The position numbers and the translations under genes were made by a program. Below are positions 33,883 through 43,694 of a stretch of 64,000 nt of DNA, one piece after another. The notes under the pieces were generated by a model, which had not been told where the DNA came from, made no database searches, and saw only the letters and a program-made list of their open reading frames with translations. The DNA comes from Eutypella sp. D-1 (lineage: Eukaryota; Ascomycota; Sordariomycetes; Xylariales; Diatrypaceae), in NCBI GenBank assembly GCA_023313575.1, contig JAJTTP010000023.1:248001-312000 (forward strand). Direction: 5' to 3'. How positions within the stretch are numbered: the first letter of the stretch is position 1; every line of letters starts with the position of its first letter.

Positions 33883-35784
33883 ATGCCGCCGGCAAACACA
33901 CCTAGCGAAGCACCACGGTCACCATTCCCTTCGGACGTATCGAACGAACAGGAAGAATCATCCTGGGAAACAGTGACGGATGACTCCGATGAATGGACCG
34001 GTATACGCGACTATCTCTCTAAGCATTACCCTTTTGCAATCGGGGGGGTGACAGAGGACCTGTATTCAATTGGGTTCGGCTATGGTGGATACCGAGCAAT
34101 TCATCTAGGGGAAGTGTTCAAGGAGAGATACAAAGTTATCCATAAACTGGGCTTCGGAGACACCTGTACAGTATGGCTCTGTCGGGACCTACAGAAGGGC
34201 GTGTGGGTAGCGCTTCGAGTTGTTATCGCCAGATTATCTGTTGCCGACCCTTACAAAACTATCAAGGATGCATTGCAGGGAGTGCAAGAAAGAGACATCA
34301 GGGCAGCTCATATTATCCTGCCGACCGATGAGTTTTTCGTTGACGGATATGAAGAAGATAGGCACTACTGCGCCGTGTTCCCCTTCCTTGGCCCACCTTT
34401 GGAGTGCGTGCGGTCTATCCTCGATGGCGCGCCGGACCTGGACCAGCGACTGTTAAGATTCTGCCATAAGGCGGTTGAAGCGATGTGCTTTCTGCATAAA
34501 CACGGAATATGTCACGGGGGTAAGTCCTTTCTATGTACTAGTGCGATGCCATATTAATCAACATTCATGACAGATTTTAGACCCGAAAATATCCAGGTCA
34601 AGTTGAAAGGAGTAGATGATATGGATGAAAAGGATATTATGAGTATCTTGGGCGAACCAGAGAGACATTATCGGGATCACTACTTTGGGAGACCCCTGGG
34701 GTCGGAGTGGCCTGAGTATACGGTTGGTGAGGCATATTTCAGTAGAATCGACTATCACAAGTTCATTGGCGATGAGATCGGTATCGTCGGGCTCGAAGAC
34801 TCATTCCTCGAATCAGATCCGCCCAGAGAACTGAGAACCCCTGCCCAATTTTCCGCGCCGGAGGTCCTCTTTATTGGTGTACCTGGGTTTGCAAGTGATG
34901 TCTGGGCACTTGCGTGCACGATATGGACTATCCGCACCGATGCTCACCCATTTCTAACCACGTCAGATTGGGAGTCAATTCAATATGCGATCTGGAACTT
35001 CGAGTATTTTCTAGGTCCCCTACCGGATCCCTATAAGACTGCATGGGAGAAGTGTGAAAGTGCACTGGAGACGGCGGGGTTGCCGTTGAGAAGTCCGTCA
35101 AAAAGGCCAGCGACGAAAATGGGCTTTGGTGCCGACAACGGGCGACACTACAAGCCCAATCCGCTTAGATATATTCCATCCAGTCAAGGGACTCATAGCC
35201 TGAGTTGGGAAGACCGAATAGAGATGGAATACGGCCATTTGTCCAATGAGGATCGGCAGAAGTTGAACGAGGAGCGGGACAGAGATGCGGCGCCTAGATA
35301 TCGTATACACAAGACACTTTGCTCATCTTATTATGATGATGAATACGGTCCTTGGGTTCGAGGACCGAGTTACGATAGAATGAAGTCGCCGGATAGACGT
35401 ACCCAGCCATATTGCACCAGTGGCTTCAGCGAGAGGGTTATCAAATTCGAAACCCCCTTTGAGCGCGAGCTCGCTAAGGATTGGAAACATAAACTTCGCG
35501 ACCCAACTCCGTACGATCCTGAATATGACCCAGAAACCCCCAACTGGGTGATCAGGACTTGGCATATCCCTGACGACGAAATACCTCAGCTTGCGGACCT
35601 CGTGAGCAAGGCATGGAAATACGACCCAGCTGAGCGGGCTGATGCAAGTTCCTTTCTCGAACATCCCTGGTTCAAACCAATACTCGAGAAAACGAAAGAA
35701 AAGAAACTAGTAGCAAAAACGGAGGAGACTGAGGAATCGTGGAAAAACAGACTCCGACCGCGCAAGAAGCGTAAGGCTGAATAG
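33883..35784 (+). CDS. SRPK-like protein kinase family, probable pseudokinase
   Basis: Two exons (33883-34519, 34574-35784; 54-nt intron GTAAGT to GACAG) give 615 residues. The fold is kinase-like: glycine loop LGFGDTCTVWLCRD at 89-102, SAPEVLF (APE motif) and ASDVWALACTIWTI (subdomain IX), with a long acidic insert before the last helices, as in SR-protein kinases of fungi. Key residues are changed. The VALK lysine is Arg (VALRVV, R112), the HRD-x-K-PEN loop is HGDFRPEN (Asp213 and Asn218 kept), and where DFG should be the sequence reads VGLEDSF, so the metal-binding Asp appears lost. Catalysis is therefore doubtful; a binding or scaffold role is more likely. The C-terminus is Lys/Arg-rich. 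Fungal genomes carry many divergent SRPK-like genes of unknown role in accessory regions, which fits this setting. Confidence 0.8.
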
Positions 35785-36168
35785 CGTGGAAACCGGTAGA
35801 ATGATGAAGGGTTTAAGTCGATTATCAATCTATAGATTAGAGCACAATACTCCCTTATGAAGAGCCTGGCTACATGGGCATCGAGAGTGATCCTCAAGAG
35901 TGACTCGATTCATCAAAGAATAGGTACTCGGTGGCTAGGAGTATCAATATCCCACGACAGACCTCCGGAATCCCACCGGCAGCGCCAATGGATAGGAACC
36001 CTAGGCAACGTAGCCAGACCCTCACAATAGCGATTCTCTTCCAGCTCCACCTCTCTCCATCTCGGATTAACTGCGTTCTCTCGGGTATTAGAGTAGAATG
36101 CCCACGTCTCTGCATAATGTAGAACAACTGAATTTGAGCGAGTCAGCGGCTGCATCTGCCTCCGGGCG
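35785..36168. other. Intergenic between convergent genes
   Basis: No gene is seen in these 384 bases; the pseudokinase gene and the membrane-protein gene converge here. Confidence 0.5.
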
Positions 36169-36928
36169 TCAGGTCTGGGTTGTATTGCTTACTGTCTCGA
36201 TCGTGTCTGCCAGCGGGCTGTACAGACATGGTAAGATTATCGACTGATTGGCTATGCCCAATGATGCTATGCGCCTGTGGAGGGAGGTTACGGAGAGTCC
36301 CCCGAAGATGGGCAGATGCAGGATGACGTCGAGTAGCATAAGTGCCATCGTGAAACCGACCATGCCGAACAAGTAGCAGTAGGCGCGTAGACGTGCGGGA
36401 TTGGGGTAACCAGATACGATGCGTGGCGGCAATAAGAAGCAAGATTCAAGATCGGTCCTCTACAAATGTGCGTAGCGGTTAATAGAAAGGTATGACGGGG
36501 GGGACTATTAAAGGTAATGGAAAGTGTAATGGAAAGTGGCATTTTCTTACATTTTGTCTGATGGGCTCGACGATGCCAAGAACCGAGAAAGCTACGAGAA
36601 TGTGAATCGCTCTGGACTGCCCCAGAATGGCAGCAGACGAAACACCATCTTCGTGGTTGGCAGTCAAGTCTACGAGCACGCCTAGAGCAACGAGGCAGCA
36701 TCCCATAATCTCGTAGTATGGCAGATCGCCCCACTCCCGTAAAAGGAGTATCTTGTGTCGAGTGGGGATAGGGGGATTCCAGTGAAACATGAGCCTTTCG
36801 ATTGCGCCCAGTAAAAGCAGTGACCCCACGACTGTGTGGCGCCACCCGCAGGTCGAGAGGACCTCGTAGAGGATTCTCGCTGCGATTGCGAAGAGCCAAT
36901 AAGCAGCATGGTGATTTTCGGATAACAT
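36169..36928 (-). CDS. Small multi-span membrane protein, unknown function
   Basis: Two exons (36928-36551 and 36459-36169) join in phase 0 across a 91-nt intron (AAT|GTAAGA to TTGTAG) to 222 residues. About five hydrophobic segments are visible: YWLFAIAARILYEVL near 10-24, VVGSLLLLGAIERLMF near 32-48, EIMGCCLVALGVLVDL near 72-88, AIHILVAFSVLGIVEPI near 106-122, and AYCYLFGMVGFTMALMLLDVI in exon 2. The loop RTDLESCFLLPPRIVSGYPN after the junction keeps the frame and supports the splice. No family recognised. It lacks a signal peptide. It could be longer if a 3' intron removes the stop at 36169. Located among accessory genes and probably lineage-specific. Confidence 0.6.
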
Positions 36929-38068
36929 TTTGACAGGGAGATGTTTCTCACGGGTATGGAGCAGATGAAAATAAGCAAGACACTCTTCCTTAAAAGGTAG
37001 AACACTCTATGTTACGATGTAGTAGTGAGATTTAAGGGGAAAGAACATGATTGCCAGCCGGAGGGAAGTAGATAACAGATATGCGACTAGGTCTGAGCCT
37101 TTGCATCTTAATATTTAAACTCTAGGGAGACTGAAACACATGTCCCTCAGCACGCAGTAAGGTTTCACTTTTGCGTATGACGACCGAAATGAGAAAGTTA
37201 ATTCTGTCAAAAGATAACGGGAGATGGGACATAGTAGACGCGCCCTATTCCCATCAGCATGCCTAATAACGGTGTGATTCTATCTCGTCGACGGACGCCA
37301 GCGCGTGTATCGGACACATAAGAGAGCGCGCGGCCAGCAGATGCGGAAATGCCGAGAACGGTCAATGAGGGCCGACTCTTATGCTGCCGAGTAGGCGATT
37401 GATGCGGTTTGTAACTGTCGGACTGCACGTACAGAGTATGATTAATGGAAATACTATGGGTAGTGTTGCTTACGCGGATGCAATGTTTAAGTTACATCTC
37501 CTGTATACCTAGTTATGCTCGTCATATCTAAGCAGTGAGTATTGACCCTACCCCGTGGATGTCTTATCGCGAGACACGCGACACGCAATATCATCAAATA
37601 TTTGGAAACGGAATGGGTCTGTATTTCTAGAAAACAATCTACCATATCTGTAACACCTTTCCTTCTGTGCCTAGACTACTTGGCAACTGACGGCAAGCGC
37701 GCGCGAGAGTGAGGCACAGGACAGCCCGAGACAAGATATGCGTGTTAAAAAAAGACGAGTTCCTAATCATCGTCGAGGAAATGGCCAAAGAAAGGCACGA
37801 GAAGGGCGAAATCCTTGGTTCCAATATTGTCGATTGGAACTCACGCGGCATTAAGGTTCAAGCTTGTCGATAAGTCAAGTGCCTCCCTTCTGTGTACCTA
37901 GTTGGGATGCGATGTGCTTGTCTAGATGCACCTGATGAAATCTTGGGCGTATTGGCTTCGAATCCACTTGGCCGAAATATCGCCGCGAGACTCCCAACAC
38001 ATATCCGCAACAGCTTCAGCCAGTTTCAACTTGAATCCCTTGAGAGCATCCAGAGTATGCAGGCCAAT
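36929..38068. other. Intergenic, nothing recognised
   Basis: AT-rich, with only short frames of no conserved character. The left edge is the upstream region of the membrane-protein gene; the right edge is the 3' flank of the F-box-like gene. Confidence 0.5.
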
Positions 38069-38776
38069 TTATCGACGGTGAAGGTCTTGGACGTTTTGGA
38101 CCTCTCGCAAGGTCAGATCGTAACAACGGGAAACCATCGAGTAAGCCAGAGTGCGTCGTGAATTAAAAAATGCGGCACATGCGGTGTCATTGCGAAGCTC
38201 AGGAGAATAGAAGGGGCTTTTAATTCGCATCTGCATCTCGGTCAAGACCTCGAGCCTTCTTCTCCAGATGTATTCCTCTGCTAGAAGCGCGTTCATGAGC
38301 GGGATCCAGGGAAGCCTAAGCTTCTTCCCACCAGGGTCGCCGTCGATCTCTAAGCCGGCAAGTTGAGGGCTACCTGAAGTGACGTCCGGCATGTGAACAT
38401 ACCAGTTGACCGAGCCGAAATCGACGATGTCGAGGGGAGAGGTTATCAACTCAGCCTGCTTGAGGGGGCTCGCTCGGGCCTTTTGGGATACCCACTCAGG
38501 GATCTCATGGACGATTTGAAACACAGCGAGCTGGTTTTGGCCACCGGTAAGGCCAGCGTACTGCAGATTGCAGTGCTTCTCATCATTCTTCGGAATCTCG
38601 ATGGTGAGCTTCTTCAGATGGTACTTGGAGAAGATGAACTCCGTGTCACGCTTCCAGGTTCGAGAAACATGACGGAAGTTGAACCACGCCTTCGGAAGCG
38701 CGAAACCGGGAACATTGGCGATGATCATGGTTTGTATCTCCCGAGAGAGCGAGGGAAGTTTTCGCTTACCCTCCAT
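38069..38776 (-). CDS. F-box-like protein, short paralog
   Basis: Single exon, 235 residues. Residues 8-60 read like a divergent F-box followed by the stretch typical of a fungal family: LSREIQTMIIANVPGF, then WFNFRHVSRTWKRDTEFIFS. The gene at 43695-44717 has the same order (PLELWAQIIGSI, WLNFRRVSRTFKEATEMAFI), and both keep a later GLEID/GLEVD segment and a LMNALLAEE/MLSLLFGEE segment, so they are paralogs. This copy ends about 100 residues earlier than the other, losing the region after the RRTLAYSMVSRC segment. It may be a natural short form or truncated. F-box proteins usually bind Skp1 and recruit targets for SCF ubiquitin ligases; that role is inferred and the motif match is weak. Confidence 0.65.
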   Translation of the reverse strand: MEGKRKLPSLSREIQTMIIANVPGFALPKAWFNFRHVSRTWKRDTEFIFSKYHLKKLTIEIPKNDEKHCNLQYAGLTGGQNQLAVFQIVHEIPEWVSQKARASPLKQAELITSPLDIVDFGSVNWYVHMPDVTSGSPQLAGLEIDGDPGGKKLRLPWIPLMNALLAEEYIWRRRLEVLTEMQMRIKSPFYSPELRNDTACAAFFNSRRTLAYSMVSRCYDLTLREVQNVQDLHRR

Positions 38777-39736
38777 GTTGCCGGGTCGAGTTGCTTCTGT
38801 GCTGGAAAACTAGCAACAAAATCTGAGGTTATCTGCTCAAGAAAACAGTTAGTGGTGTCAAAGAGAGGCGTGCTACCGATTCTCTAGGTTTTAAAATTAT
38901 TTAATTATTGTGATTGAGATCAGGAATCTCTCTTACCTCAAGTTGTTAGTCCGCTTCACGACCTATTCATAGGAAGCCAAGGTGCAATGGTTGATGACAC
39001 TGGCTATACTGACAATTGAAGATAAACAAAACCTGTGTGGTATTTAGGGCAGGAAAGAAAAGACTTTCCATCAGGAAGCTTGAGAACTACAGCTTTGTTG
39101 GTAAGGCTTGCGGTAAAGCAGGATACGCGGATATGGGAGTTATGCGAGCTGCAAAGGCGGCCCAGCATGGCAGTAGTGGTTATGGTGACCCGAAGACATT
39201 TTCTCCCCATCCGGAAGTATCATACTGGCCGACAAAATGTGATTGGAATACCTATGTCTGAGAGTAATGGAATAATTTCGAATCTATTCAACAAAATTTG
39301 TAGTTAATTTCTACACACTCAAGTCATCTGGCTACATGCTTGTGGTGCCTTGCTGTGATGTAGACAGTCCAAGTTTTCTTTTGTTCAAATAGCCACATTG
39401 TCCCTGAGGAGATAAAAGGGGTGAGCTGTGGTCTTTGTAGTAACTGTCTATTATCCTGGGAGCTGGGGGATACTCCTTAGTAAAGCCAAGTATACAGCAA
39501 TTTGTGTGGTTGCACGGGGACCAGCCCCTCAGATACAAATACACAACTATCGCGTTCAGTATACTCAATATAAGGAGCGTCGTAATACAGATGGAACTGA
39601 TCTTATATTTTCTAAGTTCTAACCAAAAAAAAAAGCTATCTGGAAAGCCTATATATAGATGGGAGCGGGGGAATATTAACCCCCGGCTCCATTTATGGGA
39701 GAGAGCCCTACAACCATAGTAGGCCGCTCTCATTAG
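38777..39736. other. Intergenic, with an uncertain antisense ORF
   Basis: No supported gene. A plus-strand 81-codon frame at 39016-39261 is unrecognised. A minus-strand frame at 39332-39832 (166 codons) has one clear hydrophobic segment (ISSICITTLLILSILNAIVV), but its first 30 or so codons are antisense to lectin-like coding sequence. If it is a gene, its start must be internal. Confidence 0.35.
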
Positions 39737-40301
39737 TTGCGACAAACGGGGGACCCTGGAAACTGAAAGCCATCCTCCCACAGGCTCGTTCAGGAAGTAG
39801 TATTGCTGCCATGAATTACTTGCAGCCATCATTACAGCTTCGAGTTTATTACCAGGCTCCTGACATGAGCCTAAAAGAACATTGCAACGACGGATATTGG
39901 TTTGAGGGTAAGTAGGGGCAATATCTTCGTGGTAGACCTTCTATTTTAACTAGGACATAGGTAGCCTCAAGACCGAAAAGATGCCCGGAGACATCTCTAT
40001 TTCCTCCATCAAAACGCTCAAGTCAGACTTCCATGTGTTCCACCAAGACCACCAGAGATATATTACAAGCTACAAGCATATTGGTGGCCTGGAAGGATGG
40101 GATCCAGCTGATGCCATCATTGGACCCCTGCGACTTGGAGCACTGACTTCAGTTATCCAGTGGAACAGCGGCTCAGTTGAACATCTTAGATTGTACTACC
40201 AGGCCGACGATGGCAGCATCCGCGAACTAGCCAAAGGCGACGATGACATATGGGAAGTCGGAAATTTTATTGGGGAAGGTCGTCAAGTTGAGGGATCATG
40301 A
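39737..40301 (+). pseudogene. Fucose-lectin-like (AAL type) half gene, probably 5'-truncated
   Basis: From 39737 the frame reads into lectin-like blades: WKLKAILPQARSGSSIAA, then LQLRVYYQAPDMSLKEHC with DGYWFEG. An intron of 53 nt (39908-39960, GTAAGT to CATAG) then joins to SLKTEKMPGDISISSI and a last blade with LTSVIQWNSGSVEHLRLYYQ and DDGSIREL, ending at 40301. The repeated R-x-YYQ / I-x-E pattern is that of six-bladed fungal fucose-specific lectins of about 300 residues; only about three blades are present. The first ATG in frame is at 39811, inside a blade, and would give 145 residues. Upstream the frame meets TAG at 39734-39736. Either upstream exons were missed or the gene lost its 5' half. 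The 3' half itself is intact. Confidence 0.65.
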
Positions 40302-41152
40302 TGATTGCGGGACCTTCCGAGTCGCACAGAATTGGGAACTATGGAACGACACGGTCAACAGGAACCACAGGATAGCTACGTTCATTTACAACAAACGCTC
40401 TCTTACTTGGTATATGTTAGCTTTTCAATGCTTACTTAGGTATGTCATATTAATGTTCTCAATATCCCTTAATGGTCGAATGACCGGTAGACCGCCTGCT
40501 CCTATATGTTAGCTTTTCAATGCTTATGTGATATTAATGTTCTCAGAATTCCTTAATGGTCGAGTGACCGGTAGACCGCCTACTCCTAATTTACGTGCCA
40601 AGTGGAATACTAACAGGTATATCAAACCTAACCAGGCGCATGTAGTATAACCTTGTGTGGATAGCTTTTACCGCGGCCTGAGCTCTTGAGGCAAAGTACG
40701 GAGTATGCGGCCGCCCCAGGTCTTAGCAGCCAATTCTCTTCCGCTTTGCGATTGGCCTATTATTCTTATCTTACCGGCCGCGGCGTTTGCGTCTCGTATC
40801 CATATCCCCAAATGAAACAGGGCCACATAATGGGGTTCGTAGTAATCGTCAATGCTACTGTGACGGAAAAGATGTCACATCAGTGTGGTGTTCATATATC
40901 GGGATCGGTATCCGTTTAGTATTATGATTTCATTGGTTACTTCGTATAAAGACAACATCTTGCTCAACCCAATCCCCAGGCCGCCCCCGGCTCTTCCGCC
41001 AGCCATAAAATGGGCCGGTGGGTTCACGGAAGACACCCCAGCAAGTGCAAGAGAGAGCATACTATTTCTTATCCTTTTTTGGCCTAAATATTTAGGTACC
41101 TGGTCCTACGTTTCGAGGCACTGTCACCACCATCACCACCACCATCACCAAC
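40302..41152. other. Intergenic with a tandem duplication
   Basis: No gene recognised. It holds the tandem repeat annotated separately and, at the right, the upstream region and a CACCAT-rich leader of the HD-domain gene (about 41124-41150). Confidence 0.5.
40411..40586. repeat. Tandem duplication, two units of 92 and 84 bases
   Basis: The unit starting TATATGTTAGCTTTTCAATG occurs at 40411-40502 and again at 40503-40586. Both end in ACCGGTAGACCGCCT plus RCTCC. The second unit lacks about 8 bases of the first and has several substitutions, so the duplication is not very recent. It lies just downstream of the lectin-like fragment. Confidence 0.88.
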
Positions 41153-42052
41153 ATGCACATCCCCACCCTCCAAACGCTTTGCTTCGCACTCGCCGGGCTG
41201 CAGCTCGCCGTCGCGCAACTGCTAGCATCGCCCCCGACTGCGCAGAATGCCGCTGCACCACGTATAAGCGGGCCCTACCCGACGCGGGAGCTGGCCGGGG
41301 TGACCATCGTCGACACGCCGGTGGTGCGCGACGCCGAGGCGTACGCGCGTCTGCACAGCAGCGACTGGCTGTACGGGCACGTGATGCGGTCCCTGCTCTT
41401 CGGGGCGCTGCTGCTGCGGCACAACGCGACGCTGGCGGCGGCCGTCGACGTCGAGACGCACGCGGTGGCGGCGCTGCTGCACGATCTGGGATGGGCGCGC
41501 GACGGCTCCTCCTTTGTAAGTGCTGACCGCCGCTTCGAGGTCGACGGCGCCATCGCGGCCCGGGAATTTCTGGCCGGCCGCCCGGGATGGAACGAAGCGG
41601 AGAGCCCGGGGCGCATCCAGCTCGTCTGGGACGCCATCGCGCTACACACCGAGCGTAGCATCGCGTACTACAAGGAGCCCACCGTACAGGCGGTCAGCCG
41701 CGGCATCGCCATGGACTTCGCGGGCCCGTCTATGGGGGTCACTGAGGCCGAGTATGCGGCGGTCATTGAGGCATTCCCGAAGGAGGGTCTGAAGGACGGC
41801 GTCAACGGCACGTTTTTGTGGCTCTGTCAGACGAAACCGGCGACCACGTACGGTGTGTTTGAAACCCCCAGCACCCCCCCCCCCCTTGTTCCTAGATACG
41901 CAAGTTATATAAATCTGCTAACAGGACGGTGGTACCTACTGCCTTGATCAGATACCTGGATGCAGCCATGGGGAGATCGGTATGTGGCGAACTACTCTGC
42001 AGAGGGGAAGCGCCGGATTGACACGCTGCTGGCGAACCTGACGTCTGGGTGA
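41153..42052 (+). CDS. Secreted HD-domain hydrolase, cyanamide-hydratase-like
   Basis: Two exons (41153-41852, 41952-42052; 99-nt intron GTGTGT to GATCAG) give 266 residues. Residues 1-22 form a signal peptide. The HD signature is visible as H76 (YGHVMRS), H110-D111 (ALLHDLGW), with D131 and H165 as further possible metal ligands. After splicing, the C-terminus reads TTYDTWMQPWGDRYVANYS, a motif conserved in the fungal family; without splicing this end would be lost, which supports the intron. Related enzymes hydrate cyanamide to urea, but most fungal members are untested, so only a metal-dependent hydrolase/hydratase is claimed. Export is unusual because the classical enzymes are cytosolic. 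The intron has a 15-base C-rich run. Coding sequence is much more GC-rich than the flanks. Confidence 0.83.
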
Positions 42053-42599
42053 TGGAATTTCATGTTTTCGTGGCTGCAAAATCTGGTATAGTGCTCCTGG
42101 GCAGCGCTTATTGTTGGATACTTGTACCTTGCATGGCGTTATTTTACGCTGTATGAGATGAAATGCGAAGCTCTACATCAGCTGTGGAAAGAATTTGAGC
42201 GAATATATGAGTTTGGAAAGTGGCGCATATCTCTTATGGGAGCAAAAATGGGGTCACGTTTCTTGTGTTAAGCTTAGTCTTAGCAACCTGCTGGACCTAA
42301 AAACAAGGGGGAGGGGGGGAGAATGCCAAGATTTGGGCATGGAAACCACAACTGTTTATTCAGGATGCAATATACGAAATATACCCGAGGGGGGCGACTA
42401 GAAGGCCTATTATCACCATGCGGACTATAATTCCCATTCCCGGGACTGGCTTGGTCAGCCAAAGTAGCAGCCCGCAAGCTCTCACCCGGCTCGAGAGCGA
42501 CAAATACGCCATTGAGCGTGCCCACACTGCCCAGCTTTCGCCCACCATATTCGATGGTTAACTACGATGTGCTGAGGTCGAGCTCGAACAGGCGTGGCT
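42053..42599. other. Intergenic, nothing recognised
   Basis: Minus-strand frames at 42280-42548 do not resemble any HET C-terminal motif and no gene is called. Confidence 0.4.
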
Positions 42600-42960
42600 C
42601 TGCCCCTGGATGGAGGGATCTAGACTCGAGCGAAAAGGGAGCTGCAACGTGGCGGGCTCGTGGGCGCGCCGGAGGAACCCGCTGTTGCAAGAGCTACCCT
42701 GGATGACGCAAAAGGTAAGGAAGCTGTGGGAGTAGCCTCCTTACTCCAGTCCCCTTGATCGCCTTGGATAATACACAGAGCATCTATCCACAGGTACCGA
42801 ATCTCCAGCGCCCGGCACAGTCGTACCGAGTCCGCCACCGTCGCCGGCAATTTCGCGATGTTGATCTGCGATAGATGCTCTTTCAACGTAGCTTGAATGG
42901 TCTTGAGTAGCTTGAAGATGGCCGAAGCACATTTTAGTTTTACATATTGAAAAACTAACT
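42600..42960 (-). pseudogene. HET-domain fragment
   Basis: Read on the minus strand from about 42901, the frame gives TIQATLKEHLSQINIAKLPA and RALEIRYLWIDALCIIQ followed by GDQGDWSKEA, the most conserved part of the HET domain, with the RYLWIDALCI core unaltered. After KEA (about 42734) the frame departs from the family and stops within about 30 codons, although a later VALATAGSSGA echoes the expected next motif, implying a deletion. The LSYCWG motif that should precede it was not found, and the sequence upstream (42900-43450) does not match HET in any frame. This is therefore a fragment, not an intact gene. It is less degraded in its core than the copy at 5.4-6.4 kb and is a separate event. 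Confidence 0.8.
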
Positions 42961-43694
42961 ATGAGTTCTGGAGCGCGCCCAGCAGACGCAAATATGATAG
43001 AGCACACGGCAGAAGAGTGGCTGCCGTCCCAGTCGGAACTAGGCGAGAGCCCCTCGGTAGAGGGGCGAATGGCGTGTTCTTCGACATCAAGAACAGGCCC
43101 GTGCACACAATCCCCGCGGCGCAAGGCTATATAGGAGGGAAGGCACACGATGCGACCCGGCGGAATCGACGGGCGCGGCCGCTGGTGGGCCAGTACTATG
43201 GACCTGGACGAGTAGAACAAGGTCGGGAGGCTCTGGTGTTTGGAGAATGGGGGAGTGCGCGAGGTGCGTAACGTGCCGGCTGGGGGACGCGCGGCCGTCG
43301 TGAACGGCCCAATCTGGGTCGCCGCGATTTTTAGGGGGAAAGTCATCTGGTACTCGCCGGCGGGTACGGCGGTGGCTGTGGTTTCCGTCCCCGGCGCCAA
43401 GATAACTTCGTGTCCGGCGTTTGACGGGAGTGATATGAAAACGCCCTTCAATACGCCTATTGTAGATGAAGTATCTACGGTAAACGTTTATCGGGTCAGG
43501 CGACGTCGAGGGTGTCCCGAGGAACCCGTACCGAACTGCGGGGCCCGGAGGTATAGGAAACCGGGATGTCCTCAAACCTTGAAATTTGCGATAAGGGCGA
43601 ATTTATATGGTATAGTTTGGGTATTATGGGGTATTGAATTCATGGTGTGCTTGCATGCTATAATGGAGCCGAGTCAGACATGCTCCGATAATGA
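42961..43694. other. GC-rich stretch with open frames, unassigned
   Basis: Open frames exist on both strands, for example minus 42741-43451 and plus 43240-43707. The minus frame has a protein-like stretch (SNAGHEVILAPGTETTATAV, then PAGEYQMTFPLKIAATQIGP) that I cannot place. It may be decayed coding sequence joined to the HET fragment, or from another gene. Confidence 0.3.

Noticed and set aside
40885..41526. 213-codon plus-strand ORF overlapping the HD gene
   Set aside because: Shifted frame of the HD-domain gene with poly-His and Ala/Arg-rich translation; the HD frame has a signal peptide and conserved motifs.
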